DNA of 40,726 nucleotides from a virus. The position numbers were made by a program, and so were the translations under genes. The notes under the pieces were generated by a model. It saw only the letters and a list, made by a program, of their open reading frames with translations, did no database searches and had not been told where the DNA came from. This document shows positions 12,137-22,583 of the stretch, in pieces; the stretch's first letter is position 1; every line of letters starts with the position of its first letter. The stretch spans positions 1-40,726 of the IMG/VR virus record IMGVR_UViG_3300028393_000140; one strand, given 5' to 3'.

Positions 12137-13888
12137 TTGTTATCAGTCAAAGAGATCACCGCTAAGGTAAGTCGCTTACAAACCAAATACGCTTCGCGTG
12201 ATGGTCGTATGCGCGACGTGCTTTCAGCGCGACAGGGAGACATTTCTAAGGTCTACCCTTCGATGTTCTCTGAGGAGTACCCAAAGCCTTTAGTTGCAAA
12301 TATGATTGACGTGGCAGCACGTGACTTAGCAGAAGCTATGGCACCACTGCCCTCATTCAACTGTTCTGCAACCAATATGGTTTCTGATACTGCTCGCAAA
12401 GCAGCAGACCTACGGGCAAGAATTGCTAACTACTATGTAGATCGTAGTGAGTTACAGATTCAGATGTATACCGGTGCCGATTGGTATAACACCTACGGTA
12501 TGCTCATTGGGCGCATTGATACAGATTACGAAACAAACGATCCAATCATTCAGTTGATTAACCCATTTGGTGCTTATCCTGAAGTAGATCGCTTTGGTCG
12601 TTGCTTGTCCTTAACACAGATCGTTGGTATGGACGCTGAAACTTTGGCTGCTATGTATCCAGAGTTTAGAAATCAACTAATGAAGAACAATACCTTTACC
12701 CCAGGTTCTCCTTATCTTTCATTAGTTCGCTACCACGACAAAGATCAAGATTTAATTTATGTACCAGATCGTCAAGACTTAGTTCTATCTCGCGTACCTA
12801 ACCCAGTAGGTGAGTGTTTAGTTAAAGTAGCTATGCGCTCCTCCATTGATGGTGAAGCACGTGGTCAGTTTGACGACATCCTTGCAGTGCAATTAGCCCG
12901 CGCTCGCTTCGCAGTACTTCAGATTCAGGCCGCCGAGAAATCCATTCAGGCACCTATTGCCATACCTCAAGATGTACAAGAACTGGCGCTCGGCCCTGAT
13001 TCTATTATGCGCTCTGCTAACCCACAGCAGATCCGTCGCGTTCCTTTGGAACTTCCAGCAGGAGTGTTCCAAGAGTCCGGTGTATTGGAGCGCGAACTTC
13101 GTATCGGCGCTCGTTACCCAGAGTCTCGTTCTGGAAACCTAGACGCTTCCGTTGTAACAGGTCGTGGTGTACAAGCTCTACAAGCAGGCTTTGACTCACA
13201 AATCAAAGCAGCACAAGCACAGTTTGCTCGACTCTTTACCGATCTTATCTCAATGTGTTTCCGCGTTGATGAAAAGATGTTTGGTAACAGAATCAAAGAA
13301 ATTCGTGGCATTGATGATGGCACACCGTTTACATTAAAGTATTCACCTGCTAAGGCAATCGCAAAAGATTACACCGTAGATGTTCGTTACGGCATTATGT
13401 CTGGTATGAATCCAAACAATGCAATCGTTGCATTGCTACAGATGCGTTCCGACAAGTTAGTATCACGTGATTATGTACGACGCGAGATCCCAGTGGAAAT
13501 TAACGTTACCCAAGAAGAACAGAAAGTGGACATTGAAGAGATGCGCGATGCGCTTCGTCTTGCTGTATCACAAACTGCTCAAGCAATTCCTCAATTAGTA
13601 GCACAAGGTCAAGATCCTTCAAAGATCATTACCTCACTTGCTGAAATGATTAAGGGTCGCCAAAAGGGTATGCAAATTGAAAACATTGTGGAGAAGGCGT
13701 TTGCGCCGGAACCACAACCTGCAACTCCAGCAATGGGGATGCAACCACCGGTAGCAGGAGCGGCCCCCGTCCCTGCCTCGCAGCCTACTCCAGTACAACC
13801 TGGCGGTGCGGCCCCTGCTGCTGGCGGCGCTCCTCAAGGCAGACCAGACATTGCATCATTGCTCGCATCAATCGGCGGCGCGGCATAG
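12137..13888 (+). CDS. Portal protein
   Basis: A 583 aa portal protein, the dodecameric ring at the capsid vertex through which DNA enters and leaves. The N-terminal part reads like the wing and clip region of phage portals (YPSMFSEEYPKPLVANMID, then DWYNTYGMLIGRIDTD and NPFGAYPEVDRFG). A long helix near residues 420-500 fits the stem/crown, and a Pro/Ala/Gln-rich tail follows. It starts at TTG 12137 with GGAC upstream. The position after the terminase supports the call. Exact portal family unclear. Confidence 0.8.
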   Translation: MLSVKEITAKVSRLQTKYASRDGRMRDVLSARQGDISKVYPSMFSEEYPKPLVANMIDVAARDLAEAMAPLPSFNCSATNMVSDTARKAADLRARIANYYVDRSELQIQMYTGADWYNTYGMLIGRIDTDYETNDPIIQLINPFGAYPEVDRFGRCLSLTQIVGMDAETLAAMYPEFRNQLMKNNTFTPGSPYLSLVRYHDKDQDLIYVPDRQDLVLSRVPNPVGECLVKVAMRSSIDGEARGQFDDILAVQLARARFAVLQIQAAEKSIQAPIAIPQDVQELALGPDSIMRSANPQQIRRVPLELPAGVFQESGVLERELRIGARYPESRSGNLDASVVTGRGVQALQAGFDSQIKAAQAQFARLFTDLISMCFRVDEKMFGNRIKEIRGIDDGTPFTLKYSPAKAIAKDYTVDVRYGIMSGMNPNNAIVALLQMRSDKLVSRDYVRREIPVEINVTQEEQKVDIEEMRDALRLAVSQTAQAIPQLVAQGQDPSKIITSLAEMIKGRQKGMQIENIVEKAFAPEPQPATPAMGMQPPVAGAAPVPASQPTPVQPGGAAPAAGGAPQGRPDIASLLASIGGAA

Positions 13889-13905
13889 TACTAGGGGAGG
13901 TGAAT

Positions 13906-14046
13906 ATGAAAAAAGGAACACACGCACCAGCATCAATGTCTAAGCCAGTTGAAGGCAAGAAGGCAGGAGACAAGGTATCTGGCGGTAAAGTTATGGCTCC
14001 ATTCGCAGGAGCTGCTAAGCCAGGCAACAAAGTAAAAAAGGGTTAA
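13906..14046 (+). CDS. Small basic protein
   Basis: A 46 aa ORF behind GGGGAGGTG, rich in Lys, Gly and Ala and ending NKVKKG. Similar in composition to the protein at 11771-11938. Probably a virion-associated nucleic-acid-binding peptide, by composition and position only. Confidence 0.6.
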   Translation: MKKGTHAPASMSKPVEGKKAGDKVSGGKVMAPFAGAAKPGNKVKKG

Positions 14047-14075
14047 TAAAATTCTTTATGTGAGGGGTACTGGGC

Positions 14076-14297
14076 GTGGATAACGACAACCTTCCGCGTC
14101 CAGTACGTTTCGCAGATTTTCTTGTAATACTCGCAGGCTTTATGCACAACATTGCACAGAGTGTGGAAGTCTTTACAAGCGAAGTAATGGAGCTTTCTAT
14201 TTACCACGCTAACCGAAAGACCAAGATTAATCGTGCTTGGCAAGAGATGACATCAGATTTAGAAACTATCGAGGAGGATACAGATGGCGCTAGCTGA
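14076..14297 (+). CDS. Small protein, unknown
   Basis: A 73 aa protein from GTG 14076. An amphipathic or hydrophobic stretch (FADFLVILAGFMHNIAQSVEVF) in the first half and an acidic end. It overlaps the next gene by 14 bases. Function unknown; it is embedded in the head gene cluster. Confidence 0.6.
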   Translation: MDNDNLPRPVRFADFLVILAGFMHNIAQSVEVFTSEVMELSIYHANRKTKINRAWQEMTSDLETIEEDTDGAS

Positions 14298-14706
14298 CAG
14301 CACCAACCCACTTAAGGGTGTATCAGGTCCTGGTAAATTCGCAAAGCGAACAGACTTACAATTTAAGCCAGATTCTTATGGCGACGGAGTCGCTATGGAT
14401 GCACTCAAGTCTGGTGCTCCATTAGCCAGCACTCCAGATGTACGCGGTGCTACTAATACACAAGTACGCCAAGCAGCGCAATCTGCTGGACAAGCGCCTA
14501 CTTCTCTTTATGCTCCAACTGAGCGACCACAAGAACCCGTTACTCACGGTATAGATGTTGGTGCCGGTGCAGGTTCTGAAGCATTAACAATGAAATCCCA
14601 ATTTGCTCAAGCAAAACTTTCTGACACTCTTGCACAAATGCTTCCCTTTGACACATCTGGTGAGATAGGTATTTTGTATCAGCGAGCAGTCGCTAGAGGT
14701 ATGTAG
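14284..14706 (+). CDS. Virion-region protein, unknown
   Basis: A 140 aa protein behind GAGGATACAG. The first two thirds are low-complexity (Ala, Gly, Pro, Thr), and the last 40 residues are helical (SQFAQAKLSDTLAQMLPF). It directly precedes the giant internal-protein gene and shares one base with its start. Probably structural; family unknown. Confidence 0.6.
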   Translation: MALADSTNPLKGVSGPGKFAKRTDLQFKPDSYGDGVAMDALKSGAPLASTPDVRGATNTQVRQAAQSAGQAPTSLYAPTERPQEPVTHGIDVGAGAGSEALTMKSQFAQAKLSDTLAQMLPFDTSGEIGILYQRAVARGM

Positions 14707-17700
14707 TGGCTAATCCAAATTTAGATTCAGCCGCAATCCAAGCGGGACTTAATGGACAACAGAAGTCACAAGTTGATGGTCTATCTAAACTACTAGACTC
14801 CCACCGCGCCCTTCTTGCTATGCCTGAAAAACAAGCACAAGTTGCTTTTGCTCAGAAACCACAAGATCAACAAAATGCACACGTTGCCTTATTTGGTGGT
14901 AACAATAGTCCTGTTGGCTGGTTAGGTGACGCTGCTCATTATGTAACTAGCGCAGCCAAAACTGCAATAGCTGCACCATTCAAAGCGCTTAACGAAGTCT
15001 CTGACTTTATGACTCGTATCTATCGTACTGGTGCCATTGCTGTAGATCAAGGTGTAGACCTTAGTAAAGCCTTTCAGATTGCTAATGACAAAGGCGATAA
15101 AGTATTTAGTCCAAACCGTATTGCTGCTGCTGAACAAAAGTACGGCAAGGATATGGTTTCTGTGGCAACTAAGGTTGCCTCTGGTCAATCACTAGATTCA
15201 ATTCTTGCAACTGGTACAGATGCCGAAAAGCAAATTGCCTCTATTGCAGCACAGAAGAAAGACCCACTCTTTCAAGATACACTTGATGCAGTTCAAGCAG
15301 CTAAGTATTCTCCTGGTCGCCAGTTAGCAAACTTACTTCTTCCAGAAGGTATGGAAGGCTCAGGTGCTTTATACAAAGGTATCTCAGGTTTCGCAGATGC
15401 AGGATACCGAGTATTTGCAGATCCTACTCTTGCACTTGGCAAAGCCAAGAAAGCCTACGATGCTGCTAACTATGCACTCTTTAAGATTGTCGGTAACGCT
15501 GAGAAATTAGACGAAGTATTTGCAAAGCCAACAGTTGTAAATTTCTTTAATACCTATGGCGAGCAACTTGATAAACTTGCTACTGCTCGTAAAGCAGGAG
15601 ATGTCAAGGCAATGGAGATCCACTCCACTCAACTGCGTCGCCTAGCTCCTGAGTTTGGTCCTACAGCAGTAGATGAATTTATTAAAGTAGGCGTTAAAGA
15701 CGCAACTACTGCTCGTAACTATTTACAAAACCACGTTGACGTATCAGCGATTCTACAAGGTCAATCAGCTCGTAAGACACCTTTGATCCCTCGCTTAGAT
15801 GCTTCTCGTCGCGCTCGCGTAATGGCTCTTACTGCAACTGATAAAGTCTTTAACATTGACAAAGTAGGACAAAAACTTGTTAACGCTTTGTACGGTGATC
15901 GGGACATTCAAACTCAAGAGATCCTTACTGGTCTTACACAGAACGCAGAAGCCATTGGCGCAGCAGAGCGCCAAGTAGGTAAGTTCAAACAAGATGGTGC
16001 TATGCGTTTATCTTTTAATCAAATCGGTGGAAAGATTGACCGCTTTGCAGCAAAGTTTACTGCTATCCCGTATTTCAAAGATGGATTCTTTGATGTGGCA
16101 TCTCGTGATGCTCAGACACAAGTTTACCGCCTTGCTCGACTAGCAAACACTCGTTACCATTCACGCATTATTGCTGAAGCATTTGCTGCTGGCGATGAAG
16201 GCCAAAAGAAACAAATCTTTACTGGTGTATGGAATACCCTTGCTGAAATTCGCGGAGTATCTCGTACCGAATCTGGACAAAGTTATATGTCTGAGTTTGC
16301 TGGTAAAGGTTTAGAGAAGCGTTACTCAGCAGACATTATTGCTAATAAGGTAGATAGCCTAGGTAACATTGTTACTGAACACGTCAGCCCATCAAACATT
16401 GATGGCGAACAGATGGCTCTCTTTCCACACCAGTTGTCAACCGCTATGGCTGTTCCTTCTATTGCAGACTTAGATCGCTTATCTGCTCGTTCCGGTCTTA
16501 TCGGAAAGATTATGGGAGTGTCTCATCAAAAGTGGGCTGAGAAGATGACCTCAATGTGGTCTATTGGAACTTTGGCTGGTCCTCGATTCCCAGTACGTAA
16601 CGCAGCAGAAGATCTTATGATGCACGTTGCCGCAGGAGATTCTACTTGGGGAATGGTTAAAGGTCGTTTCCTTTCTACCAAACTGCGTCAAGCAGAAGCA
16701 CAAGGCAACCTTGGTTTTATTAATAAACTTGTTATGCGTAAGCAAACTGATAAATACCAAAAGCAAATTGCTGAAGCAATCGCCAACGGCGATGTTAATG
16801 CCACTCGTACAATAATGGTTAATGCTCTTTTGGAACACGGCCTACCAGCAAAACTAGATGAAGAAGGTTCTGCGATTCTTGCAGAGATCGCTCGTTATGG
16901 TCGCCTTGATGAAGTTTTATCTGCCGTATCAGAAGGTGGCAAAAATGCCCTTCGTGGTGGAGATCAATTTTTAAGCACTACTAATGATGTCTCTAAATTT
17001 GGCAAAATGGGCGCTTTGGAAATTAACGGCGTAAAGTACAAGCAATCAGTTGGCGATAAGAGCTTTACTCAGATGAACCCAGTAGCTAACAAGCAGAGCC
17101 GAATTTCTTGGTTAATTCAACTTGGTATTACTAGTAATGACTCATTAGCAAAAATTGCAGTTGCAAACCTTAATGATGAAAAAACTGCTATTGCTGAAAT
17201 GACTAAATACCTTAATGGTTTGACAGATGTTGAACGAGGTCGTTTTCAACTTTACTCACGCGGATTGACTACTCAAGATCATTCCAAGAGAGCATACGAC
17301 GCAGTAAAAAATCTTTATTCAAAAGCAGATGGAACAATTAACCAAGATCTATTAAAGAAAGTAGTAAGAGTAGATGAAAAAGGAATCAGCAGAGTCTCTA
17401 CTGCTGACCTTCATTTGGAAGATCTACCATCAACAGCTAACCTTGCACCTACCTTTATTCACGGCCCGACGCTAGTACCAGTATCAGATACCGGTAACTT
17501 TGCTTCAAGTTTGGTAGACAAGGCTTGGGACTATATGGGCGAATCTAATGCTCGTTTTTCTCGTGAGCCTATTGTTATTGACGCTATGATTCGTATTCGT
17601 AAGGATATGGTCTCTTCAGGTTTTGATAAGCATTACCTAGATCAGATGACTGCTGGACTTACTGGTGATAACCTCGTTATGGCTCAAGAAACAGCAAAGC

Positions 17701-19337
17701 GTCACTTAGTTTCTATTGCAGAAGAAATGGCAAAGAGCCGAGTACTACAGTATGTGGATAATCCTGCTGTTCGTAGCCAACTTGCTATGTCTGCTCGTAA
17801 CTTTGCTCGCTTCTATCGAGCTACCGAGGACTTTTATCGCCGCGTTTATCGCACAGTTAAGTACAATCCAGAAGCATTAACTAGAGCAAGCCTTATTTAT
17901 GAAGGAATTGCTCACTCTGGCTTTGTGCAAACCGATGATAATGGGGATCAGTACTTCTTTTACCCAGGACTAACCCCTGTGTACAAGGTAATGAACAAGG
18001 TAATGCACATTTTTGGTGTTAAAGATGCTTTCCAAGTTCCAATTCCAGTGGAGTTTGGTGGCAAACTCAAGATGATTACACCATCTATGAACCCAGACTC
18101 ACTGTTTCCAACTTTTGCGGGTCCTTTAGCCAGCGTTCCAATCAAAATGATTGGCAATGTTATTCCACAAGTTAAAGATTTAGAGCAATACCTGACTGGT
18201 AACTATGGTCAAGATCAACCTATGATCTCTGCCATTCTACCTGCTCACGTAAATCGTTTACTTCAAACTCTTAGTGCGGATGAACGTAATTCACAGTACG
18301 CATCTGCTGCCCGTAAAGCTGCAACTTACCTTGAGGCTTCAGGTCACGGACTTGATGTAAAAGTAGATCCAGTAACTGGTGAAGAAATCCCACCAACTGC
18401 TGGTGAGATTGCAAAGTACCAAGATAAATTACAAGCATCTACCCTTACTATTTTGGGATTACGCTTTGGCTTTGGATTCTTTGCTCCTGCTTCCCCTCAA
18501 GTTACTCTCAAGTCAGATATGGCTAAGTGGGTGCGCGATAACGGACGTACTAGTTATAAGCAAGTATTCAATAACCTCATCACCCAGTACAACGGTGATA
18601 TTGATAAGGCTACTCAAGACTGGATTAAACTCTTCCCAGATCAAATGCCTTACACCGTATCTGAGTCCGAAAGCAATGTTGTAGCTAATGTTCGCGCTGT
18701 TAGCAGTGCAAATGGTTGGGTTCAAGAAAACCAAAAACTACTGGCTCAATACCCAGAAGCAGCAGCTTTCTTAATTCCACAAGTGGGCAAGTTTGATTTT
18801 AATGCTTACAAGTTACTGGCAACCCAAGGTCTTAAATCTAACAAGACAGTTACAGACTTTCTCCGTCAAGTATCTGTGGCTAAAGATGCACAGACTTACT
18901 ATGCCAAAAAAGATGAGTTTGACCAACAACTTAGTTTTGCAATGTCAACAGATGTCAAGCGTCAAATTAGAGATCAATGGCAGACTTGGTCAGATCAGTT
19001 CAAGGGCGCAAGGCCCTTGCTTCAAGAACAACTTGGTTCAGGTGCTGCAAAAGCAATCGAGCGCACTAGAGCACTTGATGATCTTCGTCTAATGCTTAAT
19101 GATTCTAACGTAACCGCAGAATCTGGCACCCGTAATGTCTTAAAGCAAATGCTTGATTCTTATGATGCCTATACCTCAAACAGAGATTTTGCTAGCCAAC
19201 CAGGTAGCGGAGTATCTCAACAGTATAAAGATTCCTTAAAGACCAATACTGCTTCTGAATTACAGGCAATAGCCGCGAATAACCCGAACGCATTAGCTGC
19301 ATACAATTCTTTGTTTGCACCAATGCTTCGCCAATAA
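14706..19337 (+). CDS. Very large virion protein (internal/ejection protein candidate)
   Basis: A 1543 aa protein, the largest in the genome, starting at GTG 14706. It is overwhelmingly alpha-helical with many Ala, Lys, Gln and Asp residues and no transmembrane array, unlike a typical tape measure. It lies between portal and scaffold/capsid genes rather than among tail genes. In podoviruses this is where large internal virion (ejection) proteins that form the DNA-delivery channel are often encoded. I see no transglycosylase or other catalytic motif. A tape-measure role is less likely but cannot be excluded. Confidence 0.65.
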   Translation: MANPNLDSAAIQAGLNGQQKSQVDGLSKLLDSHRALLAMPEKQAQVAFAQKPQDQQNAHVALFGGNNSPVGWLGDAAHYVTSAAKTAIAAPFKALNEVSDFMTRIYRTGAIAVDQGVDLSKAFQIANDKGDKVFSPNRIAAAEQKYGKDMVSVATKVASGQSLDSILATGTDAEKQIASIAAQKKDPLFQDTLDAVQAAKYSPGRQLANLLLPEGMEGSGALYKGISGFADAGYRVFADPTLALGKAKKAYDAANYALFKIVGNAEKLDEVFAKPTVVNFFNTYGEQLDKLATARKAGDVKAMEIHSTQLRRLAPEFGPTAVDEFIKVGVKDATTARNYLQNHVDVSAILQGQSARKTPLIPRLDASRRARVMALTATDKVFNIDKVGQKLVNALYGDRDIQTQEILTGLTQNAEAIGAAERQVGKFKQDGAMRLSFNQIGGKIDRFAAKFTAIPYFKDGFFDVASRDAQTQVYRLARLANTRYHSRIIAEAFAAGDEGQKKQIFTGVWNTLAEIRGVSRTESGQSYMSEFAGKGLEKRYSADIIANKVDSLGNIVTEHVSPSNIDGEQMALFPHQLSTAMAVPSIADLDRLSARSGLIGKIMGVSHQKWAEKMTSMWSIGTLAGPRFPVRNAAEDLMMHVAAGDSTWGMVKGRFLSTKLRQAEAQGNLGFINKLVMRKQTDKYQKQIAEAIANGDVNATRTIMVNALLEHGLPAKLDEEGSAILAEIARYGRLDEVLSAVSEGGKNALRGGDQFLSTTNDVSKFGKMGALEINGVKYKQSVGDKSFTQMNPVANKQSRISWLIQLGITSNDSLAKIAVANLNDEKTAIAEMTKYLNGLTDVERGRFQLYSRGLTTQDHSKRAYDAVKNLYSKADGTINQDLLKKVVRVDEKGISRVSTADLHLEDLPSTANLAPTFIHGPTLVPVSDTGNFASSLVDKAWDYMGESNARFSREPIVIDAMIRIRKDMVSSGFDKHYLDQMTAGLTGDNLVMAQETAKRHLVSIAEEMAKSRVLQYVDNPAVRSQLAMSARNFARFYRATEDFYRRVYRTVKYNPEALTRASLIYEGIAHSGFVQTDDNGDQYFFYPGLTPVYKVMNKVMHIFGVKDAFQVPIPVEFGGKLKMITPSMNPDSLFPTFAGPLASVPIKMIGNVIPQVKDLEQYLTGNYGQDQPMISAILPAHVNRLLQTLSADERNSQYASAARKAATYLEASGHGLDVKVDPVTGEEIPPTAGEIAKYQDKLQASTLTILGLRFGFGFFAPASPQVTLKSDMAKWVRDNGRTSYKQVFNNLITQYNGDIDKATQDWIKLFPDQMPYTVSESESNVVANVRAVSSANGWVQENQKLLAQYPEAAAFLIPQVGKFDFNAYKLLATQGLKSNKTVTDFLRQVSVAKDAQTYYAKKDEFDQQLSFAMSTDVKRQIRDQWQTWSDQFKGARPLLQEQLGSGAAKAIERTRALDDLRLMLNDSNVTAESGTRNVLKQMLDSYDAYTSNRDFASQPGSGVSQQYKDSLKTNTASELQAIAANNPNALAAYNSLFAPMLRQ

Positions 19338-19358
19338 GATACGAGAGGAGAGAAACTA

Positions 19359-20816
19359 ATGGCTGCAAATCTTAATGAATACCTTAAGAGCGAACCAAAA
19401 GTAGTCGCTGCTCGTAAAAAACTATCTAATTTACAAGGCAAGGTTTCCGAACTAAAGACAATTGCAAATACAAACGAGGATACCAAGAAGCGTTATGCTG
19501 CTGCTGTTGCTTTGGCTACTAAAGCAGAAGATGCTTTTAACAATGCCAAATCTACCGCAACTGAATACTTTAATGCCAATAAAGAGTCAATCGTATCGGC
19601 TGATGTAGCGGCAAAGAAAAAAGGAAAAGCAGCAGGCATTGCTGAGGCTCAACGAATCAGCCAGTATCTTTCTCCAGAGCAACAACAAGCGGTTCAAAAT
19701 ACAATTACAAAAGTTCAGAAGCAACCGGATTTTCAACCAAGTCCTGCTCCTGGTGGTGTTATTTCTGGAAGCGGTGGTCTTACACCAGATGCAGTAGTTC
19801 GTAATTATGCAACTGAAATAAGCACTGCTGCGCCAACCCTTATTAGTATGGGTGACGCAGATCGTCTCAGAATAGCAAAGGGTCTTAAAGCTGCTGGCTT
19901 TATTGTGCCACTTACTGGTACTTATAATGAACAATTAGTTACTGCTTATCAATCTGCTATTACACAAAATCAAAGTCGCAACAAAGTACTTGCTACCGCA
20001 AAAATGGCAGAACAAGGATTTGACGATTTTCTTAAAGCCAAAGCAAATGAAGCTGCAGCACTTGGTGCAGGCGCTGGAACAGGTACTGGTGGTACTACTC
20101 CAACCACTACTGTATCTAGCCCAACTGAAGCAGCAGCATACATCAATCAAGTATTCAAATCAGAACTTAATAGAGATGCAACTGCTAAAGAAATTTCAAC
20201 TCTTACTAAGACGCTTAACAAAGCACAAAAAGATCCTAAAAATGCTAATCGTGTAGTTGCAGGTGCTGGTGGTGTAAATCAATACACTGGTGGTCTTAAT
20301 GTTGCTCAATTTCTTACTGATGCAGTTCGTACTTTACCTCAATTTGCATCTGAGTTTGCAACTAAGAAATCAGATACTCGATCTACTACAGCACAAGATC
20401 TTTTGGCAACAGTTCGGGCTAATGGACTTCCAATAGATCAGGCTCAATTAGATACTTGGGCTAATGATGTGCAAAATGGAAAAGACATTACTGTTATTAA
20501 AAATGGTATTAGAAAAATAGCAGCTATGGGTATGCCAGATAGCGTCAAGCAAATGATGAATGAAGGCACAGACTTAGCAACAATTTATTCTCCATACAAA
20601 ACTTTAATGGCTTCAACCTTAGAACTTAATCCTAATGACATTCAACTTAGTGACCCAACTTTGCGTATGGCTATTGGACCCGATAAGGAAATGACAACCT
20701 ATGATTTCAATAGGGCGCTCCGTAAGGATGACCGTTGGCAATACACAGACAATGCTCACCAAACAGTTTCTGACGCTGCTATGAAAGTCCTCCAAGACTT
20801 CGGATTCAAGGGGTAA
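19359..20816 (+). CDS. Virion protein with coiled-coil N-terminus
   Basis: A 485 aa protein. Residues 1-110 are a predicted coiled coil (KVVAARKKLSNLQGKVSEL and onward). A Gly/Thr-rich linker at about 230-250 (GAGAGTGTGGTTPTTT) separates two globular parts; the C-terminal part is helical. Preceded by GAGAGGAGAG. With its neighbours it likely forms the internal core of the head or the ejectosome. No family is recognised. Confidence 0.6.
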   Translation: MAANLNEYLKSEPKVVAARKKLSNLQGKVSELKTIANTNEDTKKRYAAAVALATKAEDAFNNAKSTATEYFNANKESIVSADVAAKKKGKAAGIAEAQRISQYLSPEQQQAVQNTITKVQKQPDFQPSPAPGGVISGSGGLTPDAVVRNYATEISTAAPTLISMGDADRLRIAKGLKAAGFIVPLTGTYNEQLVTAYQSAITQNQSRNKVLATAKMAEQGFDDFLKAKANEAAALGAGAGTGTGGTTPTTTVSSPTEAAAYINQVFKSELNRDATAKEISTLTKTLNKAQKDPKNANRVVAGAGGVNQYTGGLNVAQFLTDAVRTLPQFASEFATKKSDTRSTTAQDLLATVRANGLPIDQAQLDTWANDVQNGKDITVIKNGIRKIAAMGMPDSVKQMMNEGTDLATIYSPYKTLMASTLELNPNDIQLSDPTLRMAIGPDKEMTTYDFNRALRKDDRWQYTDNAHQTVSDAAMKVLQDFGFKG

Positions 20817-21955
20817 TGATGGCAACTGTTGATCCAGCAGCTTTAGGTAGATACTTTGGTGGCGTAGGTCCTGCTCCAACAGCAAGCGCAACCACAGCAA
20901 CCGATCCAACTTATAGAAATGTTGGCGGAACCATTATCCCTATTAATCAACCTAGTGGCCCTACAGGTCCTACTCTGACTACTTCGGGTACTGGTGCTAC
21001 TAAGCCTACTGGCGCTACTGGAAGTACCGGTGCTACAGGAGCAACTGTTCCAGCAGCAACACCAGTTGTCCAAAATAATACTGGTCGTCAATCTGCATAC
21101 GATCTTCTTTATTCAGAATTTACTAAGTATGGCTTAGGTTCTTTGGTAGAACCATTAAAAGGTTTAGTTACAGATGGAAACATCTCACCTTCTGAGTTCT
21201 CTCTTCGTTTACAAAACACCGATGCTTACAAACAACGCTTTTCTGCCAACCAAGATCGTATTAATAAGGGACTAGCCGCCCTGACTCCAGCAGAGTACAT
21301 TGGCCTTGAGGATCAATACCAGAGCCTTATGCGTAACTATGGACTGCCTGCTTCTTATTACAGCAAAGACTCTATGGGTACCCAAGCTGGTATGACTAAG
21401 TTGATTGCTAATGACGTATCTGCTTCTGAATTAGAAAGCCGCATTACTACAGCGCAACAACGAGTTCTTAATTCAGATCCTAATGTGATGAACGCATTAA
21501 AGCAATTCTACCCTGACATTAATACTTCAGACCTTTTGGCTTATACCCTTGATCCAACTAATGGTCTTGATAGTATCAAGCGCAAAGTAACTGCTGCTGA
21601 AATTGGTGGCGCTGCGCTTAACCAGAACTTAATGACTTCCGCAGGAAGTGCAGAAGCATTGGCTCAGTATGGAATTACCAAGGCTCAAGCCCAACAAGGT
21701 TATGCCAACGTAGCAGAGATGACCCCTCGTGGTTCACAACTTGCTGACATCTATAACCAAAAACCTTATACACAAGGCACAGCAGAAGCTGAAGTCTTTG
21801 GTACAGCAGGAGCAGCCGATGCAACTGCAAGACGTAAGAAACTTACCGCACTAGAGCAAGCACAATTTAGTGGCTCCTCCGGTGTTGGTGCTTTGAACCG
21901 CGATAGAGCGATATCAAACTATATGCTAGGTCAACCAGGAGCTGGTGCCTACTAA
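20816..21955 (+). CDS. Virion protein with short collagen-like linker
   Basis: A 379 aa protein, coupled by TAATG to the previous gene. Residues 43-80 contain Gly-Pro-Thr/Gly-Ala-Thr repeats ([21 protein letters not shown]) like the large fibre at 25604. The remainder is helical and rich in Ala and Gln. Probably a structural protein of the internal core; family unknown. Confidence 0.58.
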   Translation: MMATVDPAALGRYFGGVGPAPTASATTATDPTYRNVGGTIIPINQPSGPTGPTLTTSGTGATKPTGATGSTGATGATVPAATPVVQNNTGRQSAYDLLYSEFTKYGLGSLVEPLKGLVTDGNISPSEFSLRLQNTDAYKQRFSANQDRINKGLAALTPAEYIGLEDQYQSLMRNYGLPASYYSKDSMGTQAGMTKLIANDVSASELESRITTAQQRVLNSDPNVMNALKQFYPDINTSDLLAYTLDPTNGLDSIKRKVTAAEIGGAALNQNLMTSAGSAEALAQYGITKAQAQQGYANVAEMTPRGSQLADIYNQKPYTQGTAEAEVFGTAGAADATARRKKLTALEQAQFSGSSGVGALNRDRAISNYMLGQPGAGAY

Positions 21956-21965
21956 GTAAAGCCTG

Positions 21966-22044
21966 CTAACGGAACGACTGGCCCGTTAGAGCGACATTAA
22001 TTACCAGGAGTGGAAGCCATACAGGAAGTCCCCAAATCTGTATG
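21966..22044 (+). promoter_or_regulatory. Two hairpins in the leader of the scaffold gene
   Basis: The 126-base gap before the scaffold gene is unusually long for this operon. It holds two perfect seven-base-pair stems: CTAACGG/CCGTTAG (21966-21989) and CATACAG/CTGTATG (22018-22044). Neither has a T-run, so they are not terminators. They may mark RNA processing or translational control of the scaffold and capsid genes. Confidence 0.45.
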
Positions 22045-22081
22045 TGGTCCGCGAAACAACTAAACGAATGGGAGATGGACT

Positions 22082-22558
22082 ATGTCCAACTTAGAGTACG
22101 AGGACGACGATGATGACTTTACGCAAGTAGAGTCAAGCAATAACAATGATCTCGTCAAACAACTGCGTAAGCAGTTGAAGCAAAAGGAAAAAGAACTAAC
22201 GGAGTTTAACTCCAAGTTAGGTGAACTTTCCAAAGCCCAAAGAGAACGAGCAGTTAAAGACGTCCTCGAATCTCGCGGAGTGAATAGCAAAATTGCTAAG
22301 TTCATTCCATCGGACTTAGACCCAACTGAGGAGTCTTTGTCTAAGTGGCTCGATGAAAACAGTGATGTTTTCGGATTTGAGTCCACTGAATCCAACCAGT
22401 CTGCTGTAGATCCAGTTCAAGCTGCGGCTTATAAGAAGATGAACGGCGCAATGAATCAAGGTTTAACCCCTGATTCTAGTGATGACGTTCTGAATAAACT
22501 CTTATCAGCTAACAGTAAAGAAGAACTAGACGACATTATTCGGCAGTCTGGACTCTAA
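22082..22558 (+). CDS. Capsid scaffolding protein
   Basis: A 158 aa protein immediately upstream of the major capsid gene. Composition is typical of scaffolds: an acidic N-terminus (EYEDDDDDF), a central coiled coil (KQLRKQLKQKEKELTEF) and a helical C-terminus that would bind capsid protein. Scaffolds direct procapsid assembly and are removed before or during packaging. A GGGAGATG site precedes the ATG. Confidence 0.8.
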   Translation: MSNLEYEDDDDDFTQVESSNNNDLVKQLRKQLKQKEKELTEFNSKLGELSKAQRERAVKDVLESRGVNSKIAKFIPSDLDPTEESLSKWLDENSDVFGFESTESNQSAVDPVQAAAYKKMNGAMNQGLTPDSSDDVLNKLLSANSKEELDDIIRQSGL

Positions 22559-22583
22559 CTTCTAAACGAAAGGCAGAAGCCAA

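Noticed and set aside
14706-19337. Tape-measure protein for a long tail
   Set aside because: It precedes the capsid gene, lacks the hydrophobic segments and periodic repeats usual for tape measures, and no tail-tube or sheath gene is recognisable. Internal/ejection protein is the better reading, though not proven.
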